64,000 nt of DNA, taken from NCBI GenBank assembly GCA_009760855.2, contig WPIO01000042.1, positions 2,535,001 through 2,599,000 on the forward strand. Direction: 5' to 3'. Below, piece after piece: positions 1 to 38,756 of the stretch (the first letter of the stretch is position 1; the number at the start of each line of letters is the position of its first letter). The position numbers and the translations under genes were made by a program. The notes under the pieces are model-generated. The model was not told the origin of the DNA and did no database searches. It saw only the letters and a program-made list of their open reading frames with translations. This DNA is from Cristatella mucedo. Its lineage: Eukaryota; Bryozoa; Phylactolaemata; Cristatellidae.

Positions 1-160
1 TTAGAAGCTAACCATATTATTCATTTCGTTTGTTTTTCAAGCATGATTTTACTTACCATTCAATTGCATTTCCCTTTGCAGCAAATGTAAAGCGCCTAGA
101 GAGAGATTAAGTTCTCTGAGGGTGCTTTATCAAGTGCATTATTATTATAATTATTAAGCT
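1..160 (+). mobile_element. LINE 3' end (family LINE-A), cut by window edge
   Basis: Nearly identical to 46330-46495 and 47545-47705: TTCATTTCGTTTG, CAATTGCATTTCCCTTTGCAG, then AAAGCGCCTAGAGAGAGATT, AAGTTCTCTGAGGGTGCTTT and an ATT-rich tail. Confidence 0.75.
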
Positions 161-2105
161 GCACTGCTTTATGGTACTTTTGCTGTACCAGTGGCGTTCT
201 CGGCTCGTCCGCGTTCTGTTTTTATGTGATGTTGAAGTTGGCAGTTAATGGTCTGAAATAGAAGCCGGTAAAATGCATGTAGCTGCGCTGAGGCTGAGGC
301 CAGTCGTGACTTTCCCCGAGGGAGGAGTTTGGTTGAATCTGAGTGGACTTCTTAAGTCGTCTGCCATACATCCGCTTGAACATGGGTGCTTCCCCCCTCG
401 GACCCTCCGCCGCCGGGGGGGGGGATGGTGAGGGCGGTGCCGCACATCGCCTGTTACCCTTTTTTGGCCTGCTCGGTCACTTCGTTTTTATGCAAGGATG
501 GCGCAAGAGAACCCGCGTGTGCAATTGCATGAAGTTTTGTGGGTAAACTCGGAGCACCATTTTGTATAATGTCGGATCAGAACACCAGTCGAATGGTGCC
601 AATTGTGGAAATGGCAGCTGTGTCTAAGTTTGAATATTAAAGGCAGTGTCTTGGGCAGCACCATTGGAGAGAGGCCACCATCGTTGAAGTCGGCTGCTCT
701 CCCTCTGCTCCGGCTGCCCTTTATCGCTGTCTTTTATCCCCTTGCAGCTTTCACGTAATCCATCGGTGACCGTTAGTCAGCCGATAGAGTCGTTCCGGTG
801 CTTAATCACAGACGTAAAGCCTATCATATGTGGCCGTTAAAGGACTGGAGGAGAAGTGCCCGTGTCCCAAAAGTACATGGGAGAGCACGTGTTCGAGGAT
901 GGGGCTGGGTTGTCGGTGTAAGCAGCACTGTGCCTCTGGATGACCACGTGCCTCCCTCCCCCTGCCTTGTTTGATTATGCATGCAAGCTCGGGGCTGCAG
1001 GCGGCAGCCATGAATTGAGATGCTGCCGAGAAAGGTAGCGCTGCAGCAGCCCTGCGCACACGATGGAAACCTGCGTGGCTCCTGCCAAGCTGCACCAGAT
1101 CGCTTGGTGGCAGCTTCGCGTGGCACGTGAGAGGCGGGCCGCTGTGCCTCCACCAGCTGTTGTCACGTGTGTTGCTTGTTGTCCACCTCCACCAGCGCAG
1201 CGCCTGGGAGTCCCCGGCCAGCGGAGCGTAGCAGCCTCGGCAGCGGCCTCTGCGGCCTCTTCCCGCCAGCCGGAGCAAGCGAGGCCACGTGACTGTCACT
1301 TGGTCACGCTTGCTCTGCACGGTGACACGCATGACCTGCGGTCATACTCGGGGAAACGATTAAGTGAGCGAGTCACATGAGTCCCCCCTCCCAAATACTC
1401 CAGTCATGGCAGTGAGCTACACGGACTAAATAGAACCACTCTCTGCCAATTGTTTAAATTGATAATAAAAAAGAAAGCTCGCACAACTGCATCCATACGC
1501 CCCAATGCCATCTCATGTGTCTCACTGCAACGTATAACTAGCCTCGGTAGGGTTGCCTGGTTGTTGCTGCATGTGTCCCCTTTCTAGTTGCATAGATGTC
1601 GTGTTGGCCACTTGTTGATTCGTAGCCAATTTAATTTGCAAGCCGTAATGGATAGCCGGTCGCACGACCACGTGGCACAATATTAGCTTGAGATAGGTTC
1701 TTGTGTTTTGTCTTGTGGCACGGTTAAGCTAGTTCTCCGTTATAGCCATCTAATGTTGCACTCTCTTTTGCGTTTTCCTATACTAGTAGCAACCGTATCA
1801 GCTAAGAATTATCGTGTGCCATGTGTTATTCATTCCTGCCACAGCTTGGTATTCTGTTGTCGTTCGTCATACGAGACAGACTCGAATGATCTGCACCCAG
1901 TCCCTGCGTCTTAGTGTCGGGTTAAGATGCTAACACTTCACAACCCGGGTCATAGGTTAGAGTGCTGAAGTAGACCAGCCTTTGTTTCCTGCTGCAAGCA
2001 GTAGGATAGTCATAGAAGTCTCTTCTACCTTTACATAAATGAGGCTGTTGTAACTCTAACCTTTACTTTTAAATGTTTTTGTTTATGCCAAGCTTGTATT
2101 TGTAG
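161..2105 (+). other. Presumed DGK intron
   Basis: No coding exon recognised. A G10 run lies near 417. I looked for the DGK exon expected to encode the stretch before EANPEKF and did not find it. Confidence 0.5.
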
Positions 2106-27004
<24,899 letters not shown>

Positions 27005-28924
27005 ATTCAGAGAAGCTCCGGCAGCTATCGACAACGCTCCGGCTCCAGCTGGAGCTGCTGTTGCATGCATCGCGGCTGCGCGTTTCGCTCGTCGAATGCT
27101 GGTTTTCGCAATCGTCAACTTTCCCCAGTTGCACGTGTAGAATGATAGGCGCCGCCCCGCCAGCCTCGTGCAGCCACCGTTCGTCGTCCCTCGCCCAGGC
27201 CCGGGGGGGGGGGCAGAGTCCCCAGCCCAGGCCAAGGGCCACACCTGCTAGTCGAGTGCCACGCGGCCGTCCCGCGGGCTTCGTGCATGGGCATGCGTGC
27301 GGCACAGATCCCTAGCTAGCAGCACGACAGCTCTTGGCAGCTCAGCTGTCTTTTTTCTTCTTTTTATCCACGGCGGCAGCGTCAGCTGCTGGTCAGCCCT
27401 GGCTAGCTTACCACGGTCCCGCTTGCCTGATGCTGTATGTACCGGTCAGTAGACCTAGTTGGGTTTTTTCTCCAAAGACCTGCCAAGGTCATCAATATCA
27501 TGGAACAGCTTTGATTCTTGCCACAGTTGGGCTCGACGGGTGCGGCTGTGGCGAATCCTCAGCTGCTTCCAGCTGCGACGGTGGCTCGCTGGGTGGCTTG
27601 TCACTGCCTGCCCGACACTGGCACGTTTGCATGGAAACGCCTCCTCCGGAGGGCATGCACCTGCATCGGCCTCGCGTGCCTCGGCCTTCAAGCTGCTCCA
27701 TCGTGATCTGCCCAGAACCATGGCTGCCCAGAACCATGGCTGCCGCAGGAGCTGGCGGCTTTTTCGAAAACCGATGCTCTGCACCACGACCCTCTGCAGG
27801 GATGCCACGTGTGGCGCCTGCCCGGCGTGAGACGTGGTAACAATAGTGCACTACAGGCAATCAAGTTCAGAGCTGTGACGACGAGCCCGGGAATCAGCAG
27901 CAGGCATCCTCCACGTGTGTCTTAAAACTTATTTTCGTGCCTTGAGGCGTCGCCTCCGCGTCGGTGCCTCACTGCCTTCCCTGATTGTGGTCTGTGGGGC
28001 AAACATTGAACTCGTGGAGTAGCGAACGTTCTCTGCGACTGCTCACCTAACACGAGGTGCTGTCCAGTCAACTGGATTTGATCTGGTCTTCAGGATCACG
28101 TGCTCTGGATCACGTTATCGTGCAGCAGCGTGTTAGTATCTCTAGTATCGCTTAACATTGTTGATGTTACGTGTAGTGACTCTGGCAGTCACTGGCTAGG
28201 TTGTTTGCGATCATTTAACATGTTAGCTAGAGAAGTAAGCACGAAAAATTATATTTATCGTAAATATTTGGTATCTTCGTTTACAGCACTCTACCTAATG
28301 CCTGAATGTTTCGGCCTCTAGACTACAAACAGAGCTCGTCTCGAAATGACCTAGTTGGTATTCGGAAGTTGAAAGAGCTTAACGTTGACAGCGATAAGTG
28401 AACTGCATTGCTTGATGGTCTGAGCTTGATGGTCTGAGCGTAGACTTAGAGGTGACTGGCCGGTTTTTGATGGGGTGATGCTATCTCGTGGGCGTTCCCG
28501 ACGTCCCGAAAAAAAAACGATTAAACTTCCGAATGACAACTTTGACCCGATTGCTGGGAATCGAAATTAAAAATACTTAGGCATTTTGCAAGAGTGCTGC
28601 AGAAGCAGCGGTATCACTGACGTTTGTGCAATTATTTCCGGTTTTAGGCCATTAGCTATACGTTCCTCTCTTGATTTCGGCTCTTGATATAAGTCGGTTG
28701 TGCACGTTCTCTCTCAATCGAAATTTCGCCTGTTGGCGGTTGATCCGAGGAGCCGTCGATATTCGAAGCTAGGAAAGCGGAAGTGCTGCCCCGCATGGCA
28801 TTGAAACGTCAGTGGCGCGGAATAGTGAGCTCCAGACGAGGAATCTGAGCCTTCACTTAAGTGGGGGCCTAAGTAAGTAAGTCAAGGCGTCTGTCACAGG
28901 GCTGTCAAGAAAACTGTCGTACGC

Positions 28925-28992
28925 CCCCCAACTTCGCACTGAAGGTCGAACGCTAGGCCTTTATTCCATTGAGCTATTCGCGGGCGTGCTCG
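28925..28992 (-). other. tRNA-like sequence, degenerate
   Basis: The minus strand has a box-A-like GAATAGCTCAATGGAATAAA and a T-arm-like GAAGTTGGGGGGCG. Probably an old SINE head or tRNA pseudogene. Confidence 0.35.
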
Positions 28993-30416
28993 GTAGTGCT
29001 TTTAAATAAAAGTGGGGAGCTGTTAGAGACCAGTCTCCACGACTGGCGCCTCGTTTGGCAGTGAGTATACCGTTTCACCAACGGGCCAATAGCTTCGTGA
29101 TCCAATTAGGCATTTCGTTCGGTTCACTAGAATAGGCTAACGTAGGGTGAGAAATGGTGGAAATGTGGGACGCTAATGAATATCCTATTCTACTTGCATC
29201 TCAACCATCCCGAGTACTATGGAGTAGTTATGCAGACTTCTGCTCTTGCGATGGTAGTCCGCGCATTTCTCCGTTCGCTCTCGCTCGGCTCAAACTAAGC
29301 AACCGCCGCGCTCCTAATCGCGTCCTTGCAAGACAAGGTCAGCGACTCGTCGCTCGGCTAAAGGTCAGCGACCTGGGCTCCGGTGAGAAATCTCCGTCGG
29401 CCAACTACAGGAGGCGATGACGCGGCGCTCTGAGCAGCCACTCTGGAAGGTTGTCTGCGCCGACGGATCTCGGGGAAAGCGCTCAAGCGCTGGCTTCTTG
29501 GGCGGCGGCGGCAGGGAGGTGAAAGTCAGAGACAAAAGTGGCTCGCCTGCCGCCTTCGCTCCGCAAGAGTTCAACGCACTCGCCGATTCTTCAGCGATCG
29601 CTGCCATGGCGCCTTCTGCCGAGAGAGATCTGAGAGCGCCCCCTTGCCTGCTTTGCTTCTAGAGCCTTCCGGCGAGCGGAAGCTGTCCGATTGCCTATAG
29701 GCATTAGTAATAGTGACGCGGAACTCTTAGTGTACGTGCGTCCATGTAAGTACGTAGTACGCAAACGGAAGTTACACTATCGATTCGCTAGCTGGCGCTG
29801 ACCATTGGGAAAAGCCAGCTAGCAGCCAGCGATCTCGCCTATGTAACATACGTTCAATTCACCGTTGCATTTATATTCTTCTCACTATTCATAATTGACA
29901 TACGCCATAATTTATATGTAACCATTCTTTGCAGAAAAAAAAGAAAAAGCTCTACATATTATCCAGCGATTGTAAATTCAATTACTGAGTTCTCTCTAGC
30001 AAGGCTGCATTTTTTTCAAAATGCAGAGCCACCGTCTGCAATGATTCTATCAACGCACCCATTCATATAATTATTCATTTCACGATCAATAAAGGCCTTT
30101 AAAAGCAGCGGGTCTATGTTTGCACTCTTTTCAAACCTAGTAAGCATGGCAGCTGTGAGCGTGCTACTAATGGCATGCGTATATTAAAAAGGCATTTACC
30201 TGAATTGCACAGGCAGTCCATATTTATCACTCCATTGCTGCTATAGACTATTGTAGATATGTTTTTACCATTTACTTCCCATGAAGATTTTGCTACGTTT
30301 AGAAAGAACTGCAAGATTGCCCATCAACAGCTAAGTCAGCGATAACCCAGGCCCTCCTAGCCGCGAGAATTTGGAGCTTTCCCTAATTCTTTTACTGCAT
30401 TACGTTAGTACATAAG

Positions 30417-30455
30417 CGCATATATATATATATATATATATATATGTGCGCGCGC

Positions 30456-30488
<33 letters not shown>
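30417..30488. repeat. (TA)n-(CG)n-(TG)n compound microsatellite
   Basis: TA run 30418-30445, short GC alternation, then TG to about 30487. An alternating purine/pyrimidine tract throughout. Confidence 0.95.
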
Positions 30489-30489
<1 letters not shown>

Positions 30490-30577
30490 CTTGCACAGGA
30501 CAATACACTCGTTGCAAGTTTCAGGAGTCAATTCCACGACCAAAATAATTAAATGATTATCTGCCGTCCAAGATAGT

Positions 30578-30915
30578 GATAGTTATATTAAGACTTTCGT
30601 ATAGCACCCTAAGAGGCCGACCTTGAAGCCCCGTAGGACCTTTGCATATGCTGTACAAGAAATATGCTAACTGCTTAGTGATAAGTCAGTAACCGTAAGC
30701 TCAAAAAGGACAATTCATACGACCTAGCAAATATTGTTTGGTACAGGTGCGTTTTAGCTTCTTTTAAATGTCGTCAAGTCAGGGGATGCCGTCTCGTCAT
30801 TTGTTTATGGGTTTCAGACTTTGAGAGCAAAAGAACTAAAAGCGTAGCCTCCGAAGGATTTGAGGTCCTCTGGTTTCCAGCTTTCTAGCAGGAGAGATTT
30901 AGTGAGGTAAATGAC
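30578..30915 (-). mobile_element. LINE 3' end fragment
   Basis: Minus-strand reading LRSFGGYAFSSFALKVWNP (one base read through) with ETASPDLTTFKRS, matching the C-terminal ORF2 stretch of LINE-A at 21880-21990 (SYAPKVWNS, TSPDLT-K). It is followed by the degenerate common tail. Confidence 0.65.
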
Positions 30916-31914
30916 TTCAATAGGCTGAAAGTGAGAGAAAACCAACAGCGTGAGTGTTCGTACAGCAGAGAAGTCCTCCGCAGCTCTTTGCTGGAGGCTG
31001 TGCAGAAAGAACTCTCCGATCCCATTCCTCCATCTCTGCTTTTGTAAGCAAGCACTACACGCGTGCATTTGTCGGCCACTGCGGATCGCGCAAATGTCGG
31101 CCGCCGGACGCTGCCTCTGTTGAGACGCCTCCTCTCGCTCGCCGGCTTTGAGCGGTGAGCAAGAGCTGGGGCCCAATGCCACGCTGCTGCGCAGCGCACG
31201 GGTATGCTAATTAATGGGAGGCGAACAGAAAGTCGCGTTGCAGCTGAACGACTGGCGCTCACGCCGCGGCACCGAGCGGCAATCGGCTGTATGCCTCTCT
31301 GGCCGAGCGCCACTCCCTAATGCTCACCGCGAAATCGCACTGTGCCAGCAAATCAAATTCTCGGGTCAAATTCAGGGCTTAAATACCTGAGGACATGCGA
31401 CATTCCTTACCGGCTGCCTCGGCATGGAAACCTATGAAAAGCGAACTATTCAGCTACTAGGCGGCGAACGTCGGTCGAAACGTCTGCATTTACGTCGACT
31501 CGGGTTGGCGCGGCGCACGGCTCCTGACCCTACAGAGGTGCTCCTAGCGTAGCCTCAGCAGACAGGGTGATAGCATAGCGGCGGAGCGGCTGAGCTGGAC
31601 TCCTAGGCTGGATTCCTACGCAGGAGCTCGACTCCAAAGCCCCGCGAGCGACCCGCTTCGGGCTGTGCTAATGCAGCGGTTGGTGTACTGCTGCAAGCTA
31701 CGGGCTGACATTCCCCTTTAGTTCGGGGCGCTGCAGCGGATGGTAAGCCAAACGTTGTGGTGCAGCGTTTGCAGGCTGCACGGAGCTGCACGCGACGCGA
31801 TCTAGTCCCGGGCAGCGCACGCAGCCAGCGCGCAGGATTTGACCGCGGCTGCGAGTTTGGGCTTGAAAAGAGAGCGCAAAGTAGAAGGAGGTGAAGGACG
31901 AGAAGAAGGAGAAG

Positions 31915-31972
31915 AGAGCATCCCAGAAGTAGCCGCAGCCGCTTCCGGCTGCGGCTACTTCTGGGATGCTCT
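31915..31972. repeat. Perfect 27-bp inverted repeat, 4-nt loop
   Basis: Left arm 31915-31941, loop CTTC 31942-31945, right arm 31946-31972. Arms are complementary at every base. Left arm begins AGAGCATCCCAGAAG; right arm ends CTTCTGGGATGCTCT. Confidence 0.97.
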
Positions 31973-32141
31973 ACAGGGGCAGCTCTCAGCTATCAGGCCG
32001 CGATGCGAGCGATTGCCCTCGCGCCTTAGTGCGTTCAACTAGGGCACCTAGAGCAGCCTGTAGCGGGCGGATCTAGCCGAGCAGAACCCGGGCAGGAAAC
32101 CCGTTAGTTAACGGGAGCGGAGCGACGAGGGAGGTAATCTC

Positions 32142-32271
32142 CGAGCTGCTTTGGTCTAGCGGTTAAGATGCTCGCCCCGACCAAGGTCTGGCTGAGGTCG
32201 CGGGCTCGAGCCCCGAGGCATATGTGAAGCACCTGAATAGAGATTAAGTTCTCTTTGGGCGCTATAAAAAT

Positions 32272-32275
<4 letters not shown>
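32142..32275 (+). mobile_element. SINE-1 copy, best preserved
   Basis: Head GCTTTGGTCTAGCGGTTAAG (box A), GTCGCGGGCTCGAGCCCCGA (box B), tail CACCTGAATAGAGATTAAGT, TCTCTTTGGGCGCTATAAAA. Runs straight into a 170-bp TA microsatellite. Confidence 0.92.
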
Positions 32276-32444
<169 letters not shown>

Positions 32445-32604
32445 CAGCGGGATGTACTCAGGTTACAGTGGAGCTTCTGGCAGACGACGTGGTCAGGATG
32501 CGGACCAACTAATAAGCTACATTAACTAAGACCCGAAGCTGGTAAGCTGGAGTCTGCTAATAGGCTACACTATTAAGACGGATATAAGTGGCTTGAGAGG
32601 TTAG

Positions 32605-32690
32605 CCACATCTGAAGTGCCTGGAAAGAGATTAAGTTCTTCGAGGGCGCTGCGCAAATTTATTATTATTATTTTTTAATATTAATTAAAT
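32605..32690 (+). mobile_element. LINE/SINE-type 3' tail fragment
   Basis: GAAGTGCCTGGAAAGAGATT, AAGTTCTTCGAGGGCGCTGC then TTATTATTATTATTT. Only the common tail is present. Confidence 0.7.
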
Positions 32691-32760
32691 GGACACCGAT
32701 AAACGGGTCCGAGAGAATAAAAACTATGCAGGAGTTCAGTTCAGAAGGGAGTAAAGGAAA

Positions 32761-32860
32761 ATGGCTGCTAGAGCTCCGAGCTGCAACTTCAGTAGCTCAA
32801 GTGAGAGACTACGCTTCGAGAGCACGATAGTTGGAATCTGCGGCGACGAACAGCTACCCT
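32761..32860 (+). CDS. Candidate first coding exon of an unknown gene
   Basis: ATG in a good context (A at -3, G at +4) opens 33 codons, MAARAPSCNFSSSSERLRFE, STIVGICGDEQLP, to a strong donor CCCT|GTAAGT at 32861. No product recognised and no downstream exon joined, so this may be chance. Confidence 0.25.
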
Positions 32861-34606
32861 GTAAGTGTCACTTAAACTACGCTGCTGTGTTCCACCGGCT
32901 ACTCAGTTAGCCGCTCGTATCTTGTTGTGCTGTCCGCAGTCCGCCTCCGGCGTCGGGACTCGCTAACGATTGCAGGCATGCGGGAGGGTTATTATACCCG
33001 GGCTCTCGAGTGTTGCCGCGTGTTTCAACCGCACGACCGCGCTGTACTACACGGTAGAGCACCGGTAGATGTGCTCTACCGGTGGGCGGAACGGGGCTGA
33101 TACATGCGCGGTTACAACGAAGTCTGCCGGATGCCGAATGACTTTGCTGCGGCCTAAGACTGGGTCAAGTTTCTCAACGCTTATAGAAACATCGGTAGTG
33201 CAAATCGGAATAAACAAATTAGTGCGCAAGAAGACGCACACACAGTTATAAATAAAAAGTGGTAAATAAGCCTCTTTCAGTCGTGATTTGAGGGAGGGAT
33301 TCAACCAAAATTTATCAAGAGGACCGAGCTATCGCTGTAACGTCTTGCCTGTCGAAACATCTTTCTCTTTTGTTGTCGGTAACAGATAAAGTATTTTCCC
33401 ATATGAACCTACATATATATATATAGCCATATAGCTACAGGAAAATAATAAAAAATGAGACTTCGACCCATCGGTTGGACATTCGTCGCTTAAAAGCAAA
33501 GGAGCTTCTAACGGTTGCCAAATGTAACGTAATCAACCGATGTAATGTCAAGTCTTCGCGTCTCTCACCTAACGACGGTTCACGCACGATCGCTTAAATT
33601 TCCCCGGTTGTAAGTGAATGCGCGCGGCTAGAGCGTGCACGGTGACTGAACTTCTCTCAGCTTCAAGAATGACAATTTGCAGGAGTTCTATCCCATTTCA
33701 GTTCATCAACATCAGGTCACAACATCACAACATTTCTATTTCACAACAATTTCTTTACAGTTCTATCCCATTTTGATTTCATCAAAGTTCAATCCCATCA
33801 CAGTTCTATCCCATTTCGACATCAGCGCTTCGTAATTCCTTTCGAAACATGTAGCGTCGTGGTTACACTAAACTTTTAGCTGGCTGAAAAGTTTGATGCA
33901 AATATTAAGAATAATCTCTGAGATTGACGTTGGGAGATAGTACTCGCTTGGAGATAATGGCGAAGTGAGAAAGGAGGAGACCGATGCGTGTAGCCGCTTG
34001 ATAATCTCTAGCCCGCATCCTGTAACCTTGTGTGCGAGTGCGCGCTCTCGAGCAAGGTTACAGAATGCTATTTAGCGTGAACGCATTCTCACGCCGGATG
34101 GCCTAAGCTTGATAGGAACAATTGCTCATACTTTCCGGCCCAGGTCGACTTGTGCCACTCCGCCCGGCCAAAAGCGATATTTGATTGCAACGGGTCAGCG
34201 TTGGGTCCTGTTACCCCTCTAGCCCTCTAGCGACCCACTTTCCGCTTGTGGGCGCCGGCCTGCGTGGACTCGCTGTGCACTCGCTCCTCCTTCACTCATT
34301 CTTGCGCTCTCTGTTCTCTCTTGGCTTCGCTCCAAAGATGCGCTTACACGACGGCTACATCCGCTACAGTGCGCTCGCTCGTTTGCGTTGCCATCGTACG
34401 ATACAATATGGCCGTCTTCGTCGTCGTCGCCACAGCCTGCTAGCTAGTGGAGCCATCAAATTTCTTTGCTTCGTGCCGACATCTCTTCTCGCGGTAGCCA
34501 CTACAAGTTAACGCTTCCATTCTTTCCAGTCGCTACGAAATAAGGGCAACTCGAGCTGCCTATCGAGTCCAATTTCACTCTACAAAGTAGTCCGTCGGGG
34601 CGAGGC

Positions 34607-35037
<431 letters not shown>

Positions 35038-35447
35038 CAGGCAGAAAGAGACAGAAGAAAGCACTTCATCCGAGAAGGAGAAGCGGCATGATATAATGGA
35101 TAATAAGGAAACCGAAAGTGAAGGATATATATACAGCCCCGACTTTCGAAATAGATAGGGACCGGAGAACCTGTCATAAGTGAGAAAATTAAGTCTGACA
35201 GCTATGCATTGTGTCGTAATAAAACGCACCGTATACCATTCTTGACTTTCGCAAAAAAACTCGACAAAAATTCGCCTACTGTTTGCAGCGTTGTCAAATT
35301 TCTAATACTACTGTCCAAAGTCTATTGACTGCGTGCGGATTTCGGAAGTGTTCTTGGATAAGTTTTTATTTTCGAATTTTTTCGTGACCGTGGCCAAGTT
35401 CTCATCTCCAAGTTTTTATATGTCGAACCGTCGTAAGCCGGGGGCTG

Positions 35448-35612
35448 ACTGTAATGAATTTGCACACCATCCTAAGAGAACTTAATCTCTATTCAAGCGC
35501 TTCGTATATGGCACGGGGCTCGAGCCAGCGACCGCGATCATCAATCAAATACATTCACGTTGACCTTGGCTCGAGGCGAGCACCTTAATCGCTGGACCAA
35601 ACCGGTTGATAA
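35448..35612 (-). mobile_element. SINE-1 copy
   Basis: Reverse orientation: CATCCTAAGAGAACTTAATC, TCTATTCAAGCGCTTCGTAT, GGGGCTCGAGCCAGCGACC (box B), CACCTTAATCGCTGGACCAA (box A). Confidence 0.88.
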
Positions 35613-36261
35613 CAAGGTCACTCTCCCTTTCTGAGCAAAGGGTACATGCAGTGCATGCTGCCTCTCCAACGGGCTAATCACAGAGCGAAAACTGCTCATG
35701 ACTTAACCCGCTGACTCTATAGATAGCCTTCCACTAAAAAAAATCAATGCTACAAATGAGTGGTTCTCGCTATATATACTAATGTGGAGTCGGACTTTGG
35801 CTCAGATTACTCCAAGAGTACTTCGTATCTCACTTTCAGCTGTTAGCATCCAATCCAGGTCTCACGCACTCGCATCGTTCCGATCCTGAACCGGTGCATC
35901 CGATCCCGATCGCACAGTAAATTGTGTAGAAAAAGCTTTTTATAAATAAATAAAACAAATGGTTATATGCAACAGTATTATTAATTTTTCTGTTTTGCCA
36001 ATATAGTATAGATTAAGTTAGAGGAGTGATTACCTCCAATAGACTCAAAAGCATGCACAACGTATGTTTGTGTAATTTAATTTTATATATCATTGCTGAC
36101 TTGCACAGATCAGAAGGTCACGTTTGTGTCATTCACGTCGAGCGCACAACCTTTCGCTGGTTACCTTTGGATTCGCTGGGTTTTTCACTGGGTTTTTTTT
36201 CGTTGCCGCTCCTCTCAACACGGCATTCGAAGCATAGCAATTCGTGTATAAGAGAAACACG

Positions 36262-36412
36262 CTGGTTTGACCTAGTGGTTAAGATGCTCGCTTTGACCAA
36301 GGTCAAGGTGAATGCATTTGACGAAACGTCGCGGGTTCGAGCTCGTGGCGTATGTGAAGCACCTGAATAGAGAGTAAGTTCTCTTAGGGCGCTATACAAA
36401 TCAATTATAACA
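36262..36412 (+). mobile_element. SINE-1 copy
   Basis: CGCTGGTTTGACCTAGTGGT, TAAGATGCTCGC (box A), TCGCGGGTTCGAGCTCGTGG (box B), GAAGCACCTGAATAGAGAGT, AAGTTCTCTTAGGGCGCTAT. Carries the longer middle segment GGTCAAGGTGAATGCATTTG also seen in the copies at 35448 and 44162. Confidence 0.9.
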
Positions 36413-38124
36413 CATACGGTGAGTCACAATTAATAAAACAACAATAAACATTTTCGTAGAATGTGCACGACTTTGTTCGTGGGTGTGGGCTTGGTTGGTT
36501 TGCATGTAATCAATATATACTGATTGGGATGGTATTATTTGCCCGGTACAAGTGCAGCAAAGAAGTTGCTGCATAATTACATCGATATTCAAAATATATC
36601 GATATAAACATCTAAATCATTGCGGACGTCTACTTGAGCACATATAAATCCAACTGTTAGCTCACGAGGGTAATATCCACTTTTTCTTTGCCTGCAACGG
36701 TTGTATTATTTCTTCCTCCACTCGCAGGCACCCATGCGATGACACTCCTGATGTGGAGCGATAGCTATCTCTGCTCTGCTATATGAGAGATTGGCTGCCA
36801 TGGGAAGCTCGCTCCAAGCCAAGGTCAATGCCATTAGTAAAATACCTTGGCAAGCTGTCGGACTTACACGAAAGCAAGGCTGGCAGCTCTTTGCCAGCCA
36901 TGGAGAACTGAAATCACTTTGTGGTCACGTGTCCAGATGTGAAAGCATCAAACTACGGAGAAAGTACATCAAGGAGGAGTGCAACTGTAGAGACTCAGAG
37001 GAGCAATTATTCTACCACGAGCCAGTTTTTCTTTTGAAATAATGCATTGCGGGCAGACGTCTCTGGATTGGTGAATTAGTCTTGAGGTTTAGGTCCACTC
37101 TCTTTTAACTGTCACTGAGTTTTACCTTAGTCTTGCATCATTAAGCTTCTGGGAAGCTTTGGAAGCCATTCAAACACGAACGTCATTAATGCTGAGAGTA
37201 AGGGCTACAAATGAGTTGCATAAGGAACGAGGCTTACAAGAGTCGAATGATCTATAGAGCTGACCGTCATCGGCGAAGAAACAATGGCGGATATCGTATT
37301 TGGTGATGACGTCGGCGGGAGGGAGAAGACTGGATAAAGTAACGGAGAGGACTCAAGATCAAACCCTGAGGTGCCCGATTCTTTAAGGACTCGGTGAATG
37401 ACCGGGGGGGGGGGCAATTTACACCCATACTCTGATATCGCTCTCAGACGAAGCCCCGGATCGAGTTAATAATGTGCCAGTGATATCTAGGTGTCTACAG
37501 AGGCGCTCGTGTACAGAGGATCGTGCGTGTACATTATTATACCGCCAGATTTTCTTCTCAATAATTGGCAATTGAGCGCTACCACACGATGCTAGGACGG
37601 AAGGCTAAGGCTCCACCCCCGCCCCGAAGGCTGCTCAAACCCCTCACACCTCCCCCCGGGCGCCTGTCTCTCCTGAGGCCCGAAGGCTGCTCGAAGTCCG
37701 GACCCACCTCTGCCAGTCTCTCTGAGGGCTGATACTGCTAGACGATAGGGCCATGATCTACTGCTGATCGACCAGGTTGCCGATTTTTCTACGATCTCAT
37801 GCCACGAAAGCGGCCCGATCCTGCGATCCTAGCCACCCGATCCTGCGATCCTAGCCACCCAGCTCCGATCCCGACGTTTGCCAGCCTGTCAACTTTAAGG
37901 TGATCGTGACCTTTAAAACTATCACCGTGCCAGGCGGTAAAAAAATAAATCACTCGTAAAGATACGCCGCTAGGTGTCGCTTGCGCTGTTGATAGGTTCC
38001 ACGTTCCGCGAACGAGCGTAGCCATAGAAATCTGCCCAGTAGTCGGCTTGGTCGATTTCTAGTAGTCTAACATAATATAGTAATCTGCCAATGGTCACCG
38101 GGCCCTGTAATAATTAAGTCACTT

Positions 38125-38130
38125 TTTATT
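38125..38130 (-). terminator. Poly(A) signal of the double-PH gene
   Basis: AATAAA on the minus strand, about 440 nt after the stop codon at 38571-38573, a normal 3' UTR length. Confidence 0.6.
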
Positions 38131-38570
38131 GAGCCTCTTGCTTAAAATGCAGTAGACTGATACAGACAGGCACACCACATTTTTTACAGTACAAGATCAA
38201 ACGATTTGGATAAAAAGTTCTACAATGCCGCAGAGCAGCCTACTGTTAAGAGCGAGCCAAGACTCTCGAGCAAGCGGTAGCCTCCGAAGGCAGCAAGTGG
38301 TGCAATAGATGGCACATAGCTAGCAAGCCGTGCAATAGACAGCACAAACAAACTCCAGCCAAACAACTGCAGCTACATAGCCTTTCATAGCTTCACAAGC
38401 ACATAGCCTCACACAGTAGCAGACGGACTGTCGGCGAAATGCCCAAACCAAGCCATGTTGGCATGACAACATAACGCATGAGCAGGCTCACACCGTGCGG
38501 GCCAGCCAGCCAGGAAGGCAGCACTGCAAGCAACTGCATTCTGCCATTGCAGAAGTCCGGTAAGACAACG

Positions 38571-38691
38571 TCAGACATCCCCTAGGACTATCCTTTGTCG
38601 GGCACCTGCCGCCGGAATGCTGCCGCCGCCCTCGTCAAACGAGTCAATGAGCGAGTGCTGATCGTTCCACGTGGCCTGTGCAGATGCGGTC

Positions 38692-38756
<65 letters not shown>

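Noticed and set aside
27334-27860. Overlapping frames of 117-168 codons after the DGK stop
   Set aside because: Both strands are open and nothing is recognisable; probably 3' UTR or flanking DNA.
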